Shown here in pieces: positions 1 to 7,281 of a stretch of DNA of 33,793 nucleotides; within the stretch, counting starts at the first letter, position 1; each line of letters begins with the position of its first letter. Origin of the DNA: Motiliproteus sp. (GTDB taxonomy: Bacteria > Pseudomonadota > Gammaproteobacteria > Pseudomonadales > Balneatricaceae); NCBI GenBank assembly GCA_026196225.1, contig JAPHRD010000051.1, positions 1 through 33,793 on the forward strand, read 5' to 3'. The notes beneath the pieces are model-generated. The model saw only the letters and a list, made by a program, of their open reading frames with translations, was not told the DNA's origin and did no database searches. A program made the translations under genes and the position numbers.

Positions 1-1374
1 GGATCAGCGTTGTTGAACAATCCCAGCGTCAACGCCAGTGTGACCACCACGGATGGGGCGGGCAACAGTGTCACCGCCGATGATGATGCCACGGTTCAGA
101 TTAATACAAATCCAACTGCCAATGATGACTTTGGAAATGCAGGCTTACTCGGCGAATACTTCGGTTATGAGCAGGGGGTGGATGGATTCAATTTGTCAAG
201 TATTGGCCAAGTAGAAACGTTTTTAGGCATAGACAGAGCAAACTCTTTAAACCAGTCGCTAAAACAGGCTGATGCTACCTTTGTATCTACAGAGATAGAT
301 TATGATTGGGCCTCTAAACAAGGACCCAATTATGATTTAGGAAGGGCTGACAACCTACAAGAATTTTTGAGAGGTGATGCGTCTTCTTTGAGCACTGATC
401 CAGGAGATACCAGTGATGCAATAATTAGGATGCAAGGCTTTGTATCTCTCTCACAGGGTGATTATAAATTTCAAGTAACTGGAGACGATGGATATAGCAT
501 TCGAATTGATGGCGTTGAGGTAGCTCGAGTCGATAAAAATCAAGCGCCAACAACAGATGGGCATCCGGTTTTTACCATCGATCAAGATGGATATCACTCT
601 ATTGAGATTATCTATTGGGACCAAGCGGGTCGGTACACTCTAAAAGTTGAACTCGGCCACGTTGATGAGTTTGGACAAGTTGGTGAGTACAACGTCTTAG
701 GTGCCGATACTACAGTTTCATCGCTAGTCACCGGTATTAACCAGCAATTAGTTGTATCTAGTAGTAGTTTGTTAGCGAATGATGTTGATCCAGAAGGTGA
801 TCCTTTATCCGTAATATCGACTGATAATGCGGTGGGCGGTGAGGTCTCTATGATAAACGATAGCTTAGTTTATACGCCGGATCAGGACTTCACAGGAAAT
901 GGAAGCTTTGATTACTCAATAGCTGATGGAAATGGTGGATCTAGCACTGCAACAGTACACATTTATGTGTCGCCAAACGGAACGGTGGCTACGAGTATCG
1001 ATTTGTCCGGCAATGACCAAATTGTAGGTGGTGATGGCAATGATATTCTCACTGGAGGTTCCGGACAGGATCTATTTATTTGGAAGGATGGAGATTCAGG
1101 AGCTGATAGTATCACTGATTTCAATCTTACCGACGATGCTCTAGATCTAAGCGATCTCCTTCAGGGTGAAAACAGTGCGAATCTTGATAGCTATCTCAAT
1201 GTTTCTTTGAATGCTGACGGCGATACTCAAATTGACGTCACACCAACAGGTAGCGGAGGAGTTACCCAATCTATTGTGTTGGAGGGAGTTGATTTAACAA
1301 CGGAATATGCTACAACCTCTAGTCCAGAAATACTGACTAAATTGGTAAACGACAGTAAACTGATCATCGATTAG
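1..1374 (+). CDS. Large type I secreted RTX-like adhesin (LapA/BapA type), C-terminal part only
   Basis: This is the 3' end of a reading frame that is open from base 1, so the N-terminus lies outside the window. Domains in order: the end of an Ig-like/Bap-type repeat (bases 1-120, threonine- and aspartate-rich), a PA14 domain (about 142-690) with a Gly-Asp-Asp-Gly-Tyr turn at 481-495, a cadherin-like repeat (about 760-970) with the ANDVDPEGDPL signature, one and a half RTX nonapeptides (1027-1077), and a terminal type I secretion target domain ending in acidic and hydrophobic residues. Proteins of this design sit on the cell surface and mediate attachment and biofilm formation. The cluster directly downstream encodes the matching secretion and release machinery, which supports the call. 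A strong terminator follows. The retention module and LapG cleavage site expected at the N-terminus cannot be seen. The PA14 part is visibly more AT-rich than the first 60 bases. Confidence 0.88.
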   Translation, partial: GSALLNNPSVNASVTTTDGAGNSVTADDDATVQINTNPTANDDFGNAGLLGEYFGYEQGVDGFNLSSIGQVETFLGIDRANSLNQSLKQADATFVSTEIDYDWASKQGPNYDLGRADNLQEFLRGDASSLSTDPGDTSDAIIRMQGFVSLSQGDYKFQVTGDDGYSIRIDGVEVARVDKNQAPTTDGHPVFTIDQDGYHSIEIIYWDQAGRYTLKVELGHVDEFGQVGEYNVLGADTTVSSLVTGINQQLVVSSSSLLANDVDPEGDPLSVISTDNAVGGEVSMINDSLVYTPDQDFTGNGSFDYSIADGNGGSSTATVHIYVSPNGTVATSIDLSGNDQIVGGDGNDILTGGSGQDLFIWKDGDSGADSITDFNLTDDALDLSDLLQGENSANLDSYLNVSLNADGDTQIDVTPTGSGGVTQSIVLEGVDLTTEYATTSSPEILTKLVNDSKLIID

Positions 1375-1385
1375 TAGCCGTTGGT

Positions 1386-1420
1386 AAAAAGGGCTCACCC
1401 TCTAGGGGGGCCCTTTTTCT
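1386..1420 (+). terminator. Rho-independent terminator after the adhesin gene
   Basis: A 9-bp perfect stem (AAAAAGGGC at 1386-1394 with GCCCTTTTT at 1410-1418) forms 12 bases after the adhesin stop codon and ends in a T-run. It separates the adhesin transcript from the secretion genes, which start only about 28 bases later. Confidence 0.8.
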
Positions 1421-1447
1421 GTATCTGATAACAAGAAGTACAAGCAG

Positions 1448-3643
1448 ATGAATTCATCAGATCCCTACATAGAAGGCTGGCAAATTGGGTCAGCACATGA
1501 TCAGTTGGTGGATCCGTTGCTGGATTCATTGGTGCTATTGAGCCGCTATTATGGCAACCCTCACTCTGAAGATGCTTTAACATCCGGACTACCTCTCTCA
1601 GACAATCGACTGACGGTTGATCTTTTTCCTCGTGCAGCTGAACGAGCCGGTCTGACGGCGCGGCTGGCTGATCATAGCCTAGATCAAATTCCGGACCAGT
1701 TGCTACCTTGTCTTTTGCTACTGAAAGAACGCAGATGCTGCTTGTTAATGGAGATCGACCGAGAGCAGGGCCGAGTAAAAATACTACAGCCTGAAGCGCG
1801 AGGTGGTGAGGACTGGATTCCTTTGGAGCAGTTGCAGAGTCTTTACAGTGGCCATCTGTTCTACGTAAAGCAAAAATTTCGCTTTGATGAACGCTCGCCA
1901 GAAGTTCTTGATACCAAATCAGGTCATTGGTTTTGGAAAACGGTGCGAGAATCTGCGCCGGTGTACCGTGATGTGCTGGTGGCATCCGTCCTGATCAATC
2001 TGTTTGCCGCGGCTTCACCGCTTTTTGTAATGAATGTCTACGATCGTGTCGTACCGAATCTGGCATTCGACTCGCTATGGGTACTGACGGTGGGTGTGGG
2101 GATCGTGTTTCTGTTTGATTTTATCCTCAAGCAGCTTCGGTCACATTTTATCGATCTTGCTGGGAAAAAGATCGATCTACAGGTTTCTGCGCGGATTTTT
2201 GCTCGTGTGATGGGAATGAGATTGGAGGCTAGACCACCTTCTGTGGGGGCTTTCGCCAATCACCTGCAGTCTTTTGAAAGCGTGCGTGAATTTATAACCT
2301 CTGCAACCGTCGGCTCCTTAGTTGATATGCCTTTTGCGCTGTTGATCTTGTTTGTCATCTGGCTGATTGGCGGGCCTTTGGTGCTGGTACCTCTGGCGGC
2401 TGTGGCAATCATGTTGCTCTACAGTCTCTATATACAGAGGCCGTTGGCAGAATCGATCGAAAAATCCGCCCAACATAGTGCTCAAAAAAATGCACTGCTG
2501 GTTGAGTGTCTGGCAGGTATGGAAACGGTGAAACTGACCGGTGCTCAGAGTAGGGTGCAGAGTCAGTGGGAACAAGCTGTCGCGGAAATTGGTCATTGCG
2601 AAATCGCCAGCCGCAAAATCTCTAACTCTGTTTCTTCGTTATCGTCCTATCTGCAACAGATGGTGACGGTCGCCACTGTAGTCTACGGGGTCTACCTGGT
2701 TGCTGCTGGGGAGATCAGTATGGGAGGCATTATCGCCGGTGTGATGTTGGGTAATCGTGCAATCGCTCCGATGGCTCAGTTATCGTTTTTGGCGACTCGC
2801 TATAATCAGGCGAAGGCTTCCATGCGGGTGATGGAGCAAATTATGTCTGCTCCGGAAGAGAATGAGTCGGACCAAAAGCATATTCATCGCCGCAAACTAG
2901 AGGGACGGATCGACTTTGATCAGGTAGCATTTCACTATCCTGGCACAGAAAACCAAGTTCTCAATTCTATTAGTTTCTCAATTAAAGCCGGCGAGAAAGT
3001 GGCGATCATCGGCCGAATTGGCGCGGGTAAGAGTACGATTGCCCGGCTTCTTAGCGGGCTGTTTCAGCCGACTCAGGGGGATATTCGCGTCGATGGCATC
3101 AGTCTTGGACAGATACATCCGGCAGATCTTCGTCGAAATCTTGGCTGTGTGACTCAAGATAGCCAGCTGTTTTATGGATCGATTCGAGACAACATCACCC
3201 TGGGTGCTCCCTACGTAGATGACGAGACTGTATTGAGTGCCGTTCAGTACGCAGGCGTCGATGCCTTTACCGATGTTGATCCCCAGGGTATCGAGCGGCC
3301 TGTGGGTGAGGGCGGTCGTTTTCTTTCCGGGGGGCAGCGTCAGTCGGTAGCTTTAGCGAGGGCTATGTTGTTGCGACCTAATATTTTGCTATTTGATGAG
3401 CCCAGCAATCATCTTGATAGCCGGGCTGAAAAGAATTTGCTGGAGCGTCTCAGGACCTTGCACCCCAGTCGCACGCTTATCCTGATCACCCATAAAACCA
3501 GCATGTTAGAAGCCGTCGACCGGGTTATCGTCTTAGATAGAGGGCGGAAGGTGGCGGACGGTCCTAAAGAGTTGGTGTTAAAACAGTTGCAAGAGGGACG
3601 GGTGCGTACAGCCCAAGGTCCAAAGGGAGCCGGAAATGAGTAA
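1448..3643 (+). CDS. lapB: Type I secretion ABC transporter with degenerate C39 domain (LapB type)
   Basis: Inner membrane ATPase/permease that would drive export of the adhesin encoded just upstream. The N-terminal ~150 residues look like a C39 peptidase domain, but the position of the catalytic cysteine reads LLDSLVLLSRYYG, so it is a non-cleaving C39-like domain, as usual for RTX adhesin exporters. Membrane segments lie at about residues 175-215 and 285-345. The nucleotide-binding domain has a Walker A (GRIGAGKST, from about residue 522), the LSGGQRQ signature (about 626), Walker B (ILLFDEPSNHLD) and an H-loop histidine (LITHKTS). The 731-residue length fits the family. Its end overlaps the start of the next gene by 8 bases, so the two are translationally coupled. 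The gene symbol is by family resemblance to Pseudomonas LapB. Confidence 0.9.
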   Translation: MNSSDPYIEGWQIGSAHDQLVDPLLDSLVLLSRYYGNPHSEDALTSGLPLSDNRLTVDLFPRAAERAGLTARLADHSLDQIPDQLLPCLLLLKERRCCLLMEIDREQGRVKILQPEARGGEDWIPLEQLQSLYSGHLFYVKQKFRFDERSPEVLDTKSGHWFWKTVRESAPVYRDVLVASVLINLFAAASPLFVMNVYDRVVPNLAFDSLWVLTVGVGIVFLFDFILKQLRSHFIDLAGKKIDLQVSARIFARVMGMRLEARPPSVGAFANHLQSFESVREFITSATVGSLVDMPFALLILFVIWLIGGPLVLVPLAAVAIMLLYSLYIQRPLAESIEKSAQHSAQKNALLVECLAGMETVKLTGAQSRVQSQWEQAVAEIGHCEIASRKISNSVSSLSSYLQQMVTVATVVYGVYLVAAGEISMGGIIAGVMLGNRAIAPMAQLSFLATRYNQAKASMRVMEQIMSAPEENESDQKHIHRRKLEGRIDFDQVAFHYPGTENQVLNSISFSIKAGEKVAIIGRIGAGKSTIARLLSGLFQPTQGDIRVDGISLGQIHPADLRRNLGCVTQDSQLFYGSIRDNITLGAPYVDDETVLSAVQYAGVDAFTDVDPQGIERPVGEGGRFLSGGQRQSVALARAMLLRPNILLFDEPSNHLDSRAEKNLLERLRTLHPSRTLILITHKTSMLEAVDRVIVLDRGRKVADGPKELVLKQLQEGRVRTAQGPKGAGNE

Positions 3644-5057
3644 GTCTGCTCCTCAGAGTCTTCCGCAACAGGGATTGGAAAGTTTTGTGGATAATGCCGC
3701 TGCGGCGTCGCTGCTGCAGGCGCCGGGACGTTCAAAGATCCTTCTCTGGGTGGTTTTCGCGTTTGTGGTTGCTGCCTTGGCTTGGGCTTCCTGGGCAAAG
3801 CTGGATGAAGTGACGGTAGGCGAAGGGCGGGTTATTCCATCTCAGCAACTGCAGGTGGTTCAGAATCTTGAAGGTGGGATCGTTGATGAGATTTTCGTGG
3901 CTGAAGGTGAGCTGGTTAATGTCGGGCAGTCCTTGTTGCGTATTGATGATACTCGATTTAATTCCGACTTCCGTGAGCGCCAGCAGCAGTTAGATCACCT
4001 GCTGGCTAGTGTTACTCGATTAAGAACCGAATTGGCTAGCGTACAGATTAATCAGCAGAAGGATGGCAGCGACGACTGGCGAACCGTTGTCCAAGTGGTC
4101 CCACAGGATATGCCTGCTTTGTTCGAGGGTGATGAATATGATGTTCGGCGGCCGCTCCTCGAAGCGATTGTTAGTCGTGAGCAGTCTCAGCTGCGTGAAC
4201 GCTTGCGTAATCTAAGCAATCAGCTGGATATCTTAGAGCGACAAATTGAACAGCGCGATCATGAACGGTTAGAACTGCGGTCTAAAATCGGCCATCTGAA
4301 CACTAACTATAAACTGGTTTTAGAGGAGTTAAAGTTGACCCGGCCCTTGGCAAAGCAGGGCGTAGTTCCCCGTGTTGAACTGATCAAACTAGAGCGCGAG
4401 GTCAACAAGATTAAGTCGGACCTTGATGGTGCCCGGCTGCAACTTCCGAAAGTTCGTGCTGCCGTTAAGGAAGATATCGCGAAGCGTCGTGAAGCTGCGC
4501 TTCAGCATCGCAGTGAAACTCAAGAGCGACTGGCAGAAATGGAAGCCGAATTGGCGCAGCTGCGTGAGGCGCAGGTGGGACTAAAGGATCGGGTTGAGCG
4601 AACATTGGTGGTTTCTCCAGTCAACGGAATTATTAAAAAGGTTGCAGTTAGCACCGTAGGTGGTGTCGTGCAGCCGGGAATGGATCTGGTTGAGATTGTA
4701 CCTGCCGAAGACAATTTGGTGGTGGAAGCGAAGATTCTGCCCAAGGATATCGCCTTCCTGCGACCGGGCCTGAGTGCCGTGGTACGATTCAGCGCTTATG
4801 ACTTTTCAATCTATGGTGGTCTAGAGGGTCAACTGGAGCACATTAGTGCCGATAGTATTGAAGATGAGCAGGGTGATACCTTCTATCTGATTAGAGTCAG
4901 AACAGATCGTAACCATCTGGGTGATGAACAGCGTCCTCTGCCGATAATTCCCGGAATGGTTGCTTCGGTTGATGTTATTACCGGTAAAAAGACGGTGCTG
5001 GACTATCTACTGAAACCCATATTGCGGGCACAGCAAAGTGCCCTGCGTGAACGTTAA
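3636..5057 (+). CDS. lapC: HlyD-family membrane fusion protein (LapC type)
   Basis: Periplasmic adaptor linking the ABC transporter to the outer membrane channel of the type I system. It has a short cytoplasmic N-terminus, one membrane segment at about residues 35-53, and the biotinyl/lipoyl-like half motif with VVQNLEGGIVDEI at about residue 77. A long charged coiled coil spans about residues 110-320 (many Q/E/R/L heptads), followed by the second lipoyl half and beta-barrel region containing the VSPVNGIIKKV stretch. At 473 residues it is full length for this family. The start codon overlaps the lapB stop, and the lapE-like gene follows after 33 bases, so the three components form one operon. 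Confidence 0.9.
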   Translation: MSKSAPQSLPQQGLESFVDNAAAASLLQAPGRSKILLWVVFAFVVAALAWASWAKLDEVTVGEGRVIPSQQLQVVQNLEGGIVDEIFVAEGELVNVGQSLLRIDDTRFNSDFRERQQQLDHLLASVTRLRTELASVQINQQKDGSDDWRTVVQVVPQDMPALFEGDEYDVRRPLLEAIVSREQSQLRERLRNLSNQLDILERQIEQRDHERLELRSKIGHLNTNYKLVLEELKLTRPLAKQGVVPRVELIKLEREVNKIKSDLDGARLQLPKVRAAVKEDIAKRREAALQHRSETQERLAEMEAELAQLREAQVGLKDRVERTLVVSPVNGIIKKVAVSTVGGVVQPGMDLVEIVPAEDNLVVEAKILPKDIAFLRPGLSAVVRFSAYDFSIYGGLEGQLEHISADSIEDEQGDTFYLIRVRTDRNHLGDEQRPLPIIPGMVASVDVITGKKTVLDYLLKPILRAQQSALRER

Positions 5058-5090
5058 AATCGATAAATAGCGAGAAGGAGAATACTCTCA

Positions 5091-6410
5091 GTGAATAAGC
5101 AGATCTTAGTGACAGCAATGTCGACGATCTTACCTTTGGCCGTGATATCAGGCAGTAGTTCGGCCCAGACGCTGGAAGAAAGTGTTCTCAGAAGCCTCAA
5201 AAGTAATCCTGAAGTGGCGATCGCCCTGGATCGCTATAATGCACGCCGAGCTTCGGTGATCGTAGCTAATGGTGGCTATCGCCCTAATATTGATCTGCAG
5301 GCAGGTATTGGTTACGAAAACAGTGACAATACCACCACCCGTGCCAGTGGTGATCACAGCAAAGGGCTGACTCGTCAGGAACTGTCGGTGAATCTGCGTC
5401 AAATGCTATTTGATGGCTATCGTACACAAAGCGATGTTCAGCGGGCAGAAGCAGAGGCGACTGCCGACCGTTATGAATTGCAGGACACTGCGGAAAACAT
5501 CGCCCTTCGAGCAGCGGAAGTTTATCTGGAAAACGTTAATAATCAGCGCATCCTAAGCTTGGCGGAAGAGAACCTGGAATCCCATAAGGCGATCAAAGAT
5601 AAAATCCAATTGCGGGTTGATAGCGGTATCGGATCGACTTCTGACCTGTCCCAGGTTCAGGGTCGATTAGCGAGAGCGCAAAGTAACCTAGTAGCAGCAA
5701 GCAATAATTTGCTCGATAGCCACACTAATTTTTTCCGGGTTGTTGGCGAGAATCCTCAACAGTTGCAACTTCCAGCCGCTCAGCAGCCCAATCTGCCTGA
5801 ATCGGTGGTTAAGGCAGAAGAGATTGCTATGGATCAGCATCCGGCGTTGTTACAAGCAGCGGAAGATATTCGCGCAGCCAACGAAAAAATTCGTATTGAA
5901 AAGAGCAGTAACTATCCTCAGCTGAGTTTTGAGTTGGGTGCTTCTGCCAACAATGACCTGGACGGCAGTGAAGGACACGATAACGACGTCACCGCGATGT
6001 TGAGAGTCTCCTACAATCTATACTCCGGTGGCCGTACCACTGGACGGATTAAGCAGGCCAGCGAAGAACGTTCTGAAGCCAAGGACATACAACGCAGCGC
6101 CGCACGCCAGGTCGTTGAAGGGTTAAACCTGGCTTGGAACGCCTATCAATCCATTGATCAGCAGCTACAATATTTACGCATCCATGTAGAAGAGAGCCGT
6201 AAAACCTTGGCTGCCTATACCAAACAGTTTGAATTGGGGCGCCGCAGCTTGATGGATCTTCTGGATACGGAAAACGAAGTATTTGAAGCAGAGCGTTCCT
6301 ATTTTAATGCCGAGAAAGATTGGCTATTGGCTCAGTACCGCGTTCTTAATGCCAGTGGTCAACTACTGCAAACGCTGGAGATAGACAATCCAGCGGGTAA
6401 TGAGCACTGA
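5091..6410 (+). CDS. lapE: TolC-family outer membrane channel protein (LapE type)
   Basis: Outer membrane component of the adhesin secretion system. It starts with GTG, with a good ribosome binding site (AGAAGGAG at 5073-5080) ten bases upstream. A signal peptide is visible (hydrophobic stretch ending SSSA, cleavage before QTLEESV). The mature protein shows the two TolC-type OEP repeats: an N-terminal half with NPEVAIALDRYNARRA and RQMLFDGYRT, and a C-terminal half with HPALLQAAEDI and SYNLYSGGRTTG, ending in FELGRRSLMDLLDTENE. This repeat pair is diagnostic of TolC/LapE/AggA proteins. In LapA-type systems the adhesin is thought to stay threaded in this pore until cut. 439 residues, complete. 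Confidence 0.9.
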   Translation: MNKQILVTAMSTILPLAVISGSSSAQTLEESVLRSLKSNPEVAIALDRYNARRASVIVANGGYRPNIDLQAGIGYENSDNTTTRASGDHSKGLTRQELSVNLRQMLFDGYRTQSDVQRAEAEATADRYELQDTAENIALRAAEVYLENVNNQRILSLAEENLESHKAIKDKIQLRVDSGIGSTSDLSQVQGRLARAQSNLVAASNNLLDSHTNFFRVVGENPQQLQLPAAQQPNLPESVVKAEEIAMDQHPALLQAAEDIRAANEKIRIEKSSNYPQLSFELGASANNDLDGSEGHDNDVTAMLRVSYNLYSGGRTTGRIKQASEERSEAKDIQRSAARQVVEGLNLAWNAYQSIDQQLQYLRIHVEESRKTLAAYTKQFELGRRSLMDLLDTENEVFEAERSYFNAEKDWLLAQYRVLNASGQLLQTLEIDNPAGNEH

Positions 6411-6435
6411 GTTGATCTTGTGCATCTGCTGAACT

Positions 6436-6473
6436 AACGCAATGATCAAAACCTAAGGTCGATCGTTGCGTTT
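6436..6473 (+). terminator. Hairpin between lapE and lapG, possible weak terminator
   Basis: Twelve-pair stem (AACGCAATGATC at 6436-6447 with GATCGTTGCGTT at 6461-6472, one G-T wobble) with a 13-base loop. Only three Ts follow, so it may be a partial terminator or a processing or stability element between the secretion genes and the lapG-lapD pair. Confidence 0.45.
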
Positions 6474-6555
6474 CAGAAGGTTTCGTTGGATTGATCGGCC
6501 ACAGTAAAGGGAGAGACGGCTGAACACCTTTTTTAGTCAATCGCTCAGTCTTCCG

Positions 6556-7242
6556 ATGTGGCTGGTAAAACGGGTTGGTGGCTCACTAGCACTATGGGTG
6601 CTGCTATTTTCCTGGGGTGCGTACGGGATTCAGCCAGCAGGGTTTGACTGGAAAGCGGCTGGTCGCCAACTAGAGCAACTCTATGGCGAGCAAGCAGGTC
6701 GTCGACTCAGAGCCTGGCAACGGCTAATGGGGGAGGCAAATCGGCTTTCTGAATCCCAGCAACTGACGCGCATCAATCAGTTTTTCAATCAACTACAGTT
6801 TCTGGATGATATCGATCTGTGGGGAGAAACCGATTACTGGGCCACCCCTTTGGAGTTTCTCGGCGCCAATGGCGGTGATTGTGAGGATTTCAGTATTGCC
6901 AAGTACATGTCGTTGCTGAACCTTGGCGTGGACCCCGACAAGCTACGACTGATCTACGTTAAGTCGCTGACCCTCAATCAATTTCATATGGTGGTTGCCT
7001 ACTATCCCAACAAACGCAGCGTGCCGCTGATTCTTGATAATATCGATGGCGAAATTAAAACGGCAGATTTGCGTAAGGATCTGGTGCCTGTCTACAGTTT
7101 TAACGGCCGCAACCTATGGCTGAATAAAGAGCGGGGACGGGGTGTGTTAACCGGCAAAGCTTCCCGTTTGAAACGTTGGAACGATCTACGTTCAAGGTAT
7201 CGTCTGCAGTCTTTGCGAAAACCAAAGTTTCCATTGGAATGA
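6556..7242 (+). CDS. lapG: LapG-type periplasmic transglutaminase-like cysteine protease
   Basis: Predicted calcium-dependent protease (BTLCP/DUF920 family) that cuts the adhesin N-terminus and frees it from the cell when c-di-GMP is low. The catalytic triad is visible as Cys109 (in GGDCEDF), His144 (QFHMVVAYY) and Asp161 (LILDN). The spacing of 35 and 17 residues is close to that of Pseudomonas LapG. Asp108 and Glu110 flank the cysteine as in the calcium-binding DCE motif. An N-terminal hydrophobic stretch (residues 10-24) acts as signal peptide or anchor. The ATG at 6556 has no clear ribosome binding site, whereas a strong AAGGGAGAG lies at 6507-6515; the true start may lie upstream. The gene lies between lapE and lapD, as expected for a functional pair with lapD. 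Confidence 0.88.
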   Translation: MWLVKRVGGSLALWVLLFSWGAYGIQPAGFDWKAAGRQLEQLYGEQAGRRLRAWQRLMGEANRLSESQQLTRINQFFNQLQFLDDIDLWGETDYWATPLEFLGANGGDCEDFSIAKYMSLLNLGVDPDKLRLIYVKSLTLNQFHMVVAYYPNKRSVPLILDNIDGEIKTADLRKDLVPVYSFNGRNLWLNKERGRGVLTGKASRLKRWNDLRSRYRLQSLRKPKFPLE

Positions 7243-7281
7243 TCGTCCAATTCACCTAAATGCATGGGTAAGAGTAGAGCT

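Noticed and set aside
1-1374. Adhesin frame starting at the TTG at base 10
   Set aside because: The frame is already open at base 1 and in the middle of a repeat domain, so the TTG is an internal codon and the gene begins outside the window.
1395-1985. 196-codon open frame on the minus strand opposite the start of the ABC transporter gene
   Set aside because: It lies antisense to a well-supported gene, has no recognisable domain, and no ribosome binding site or context.
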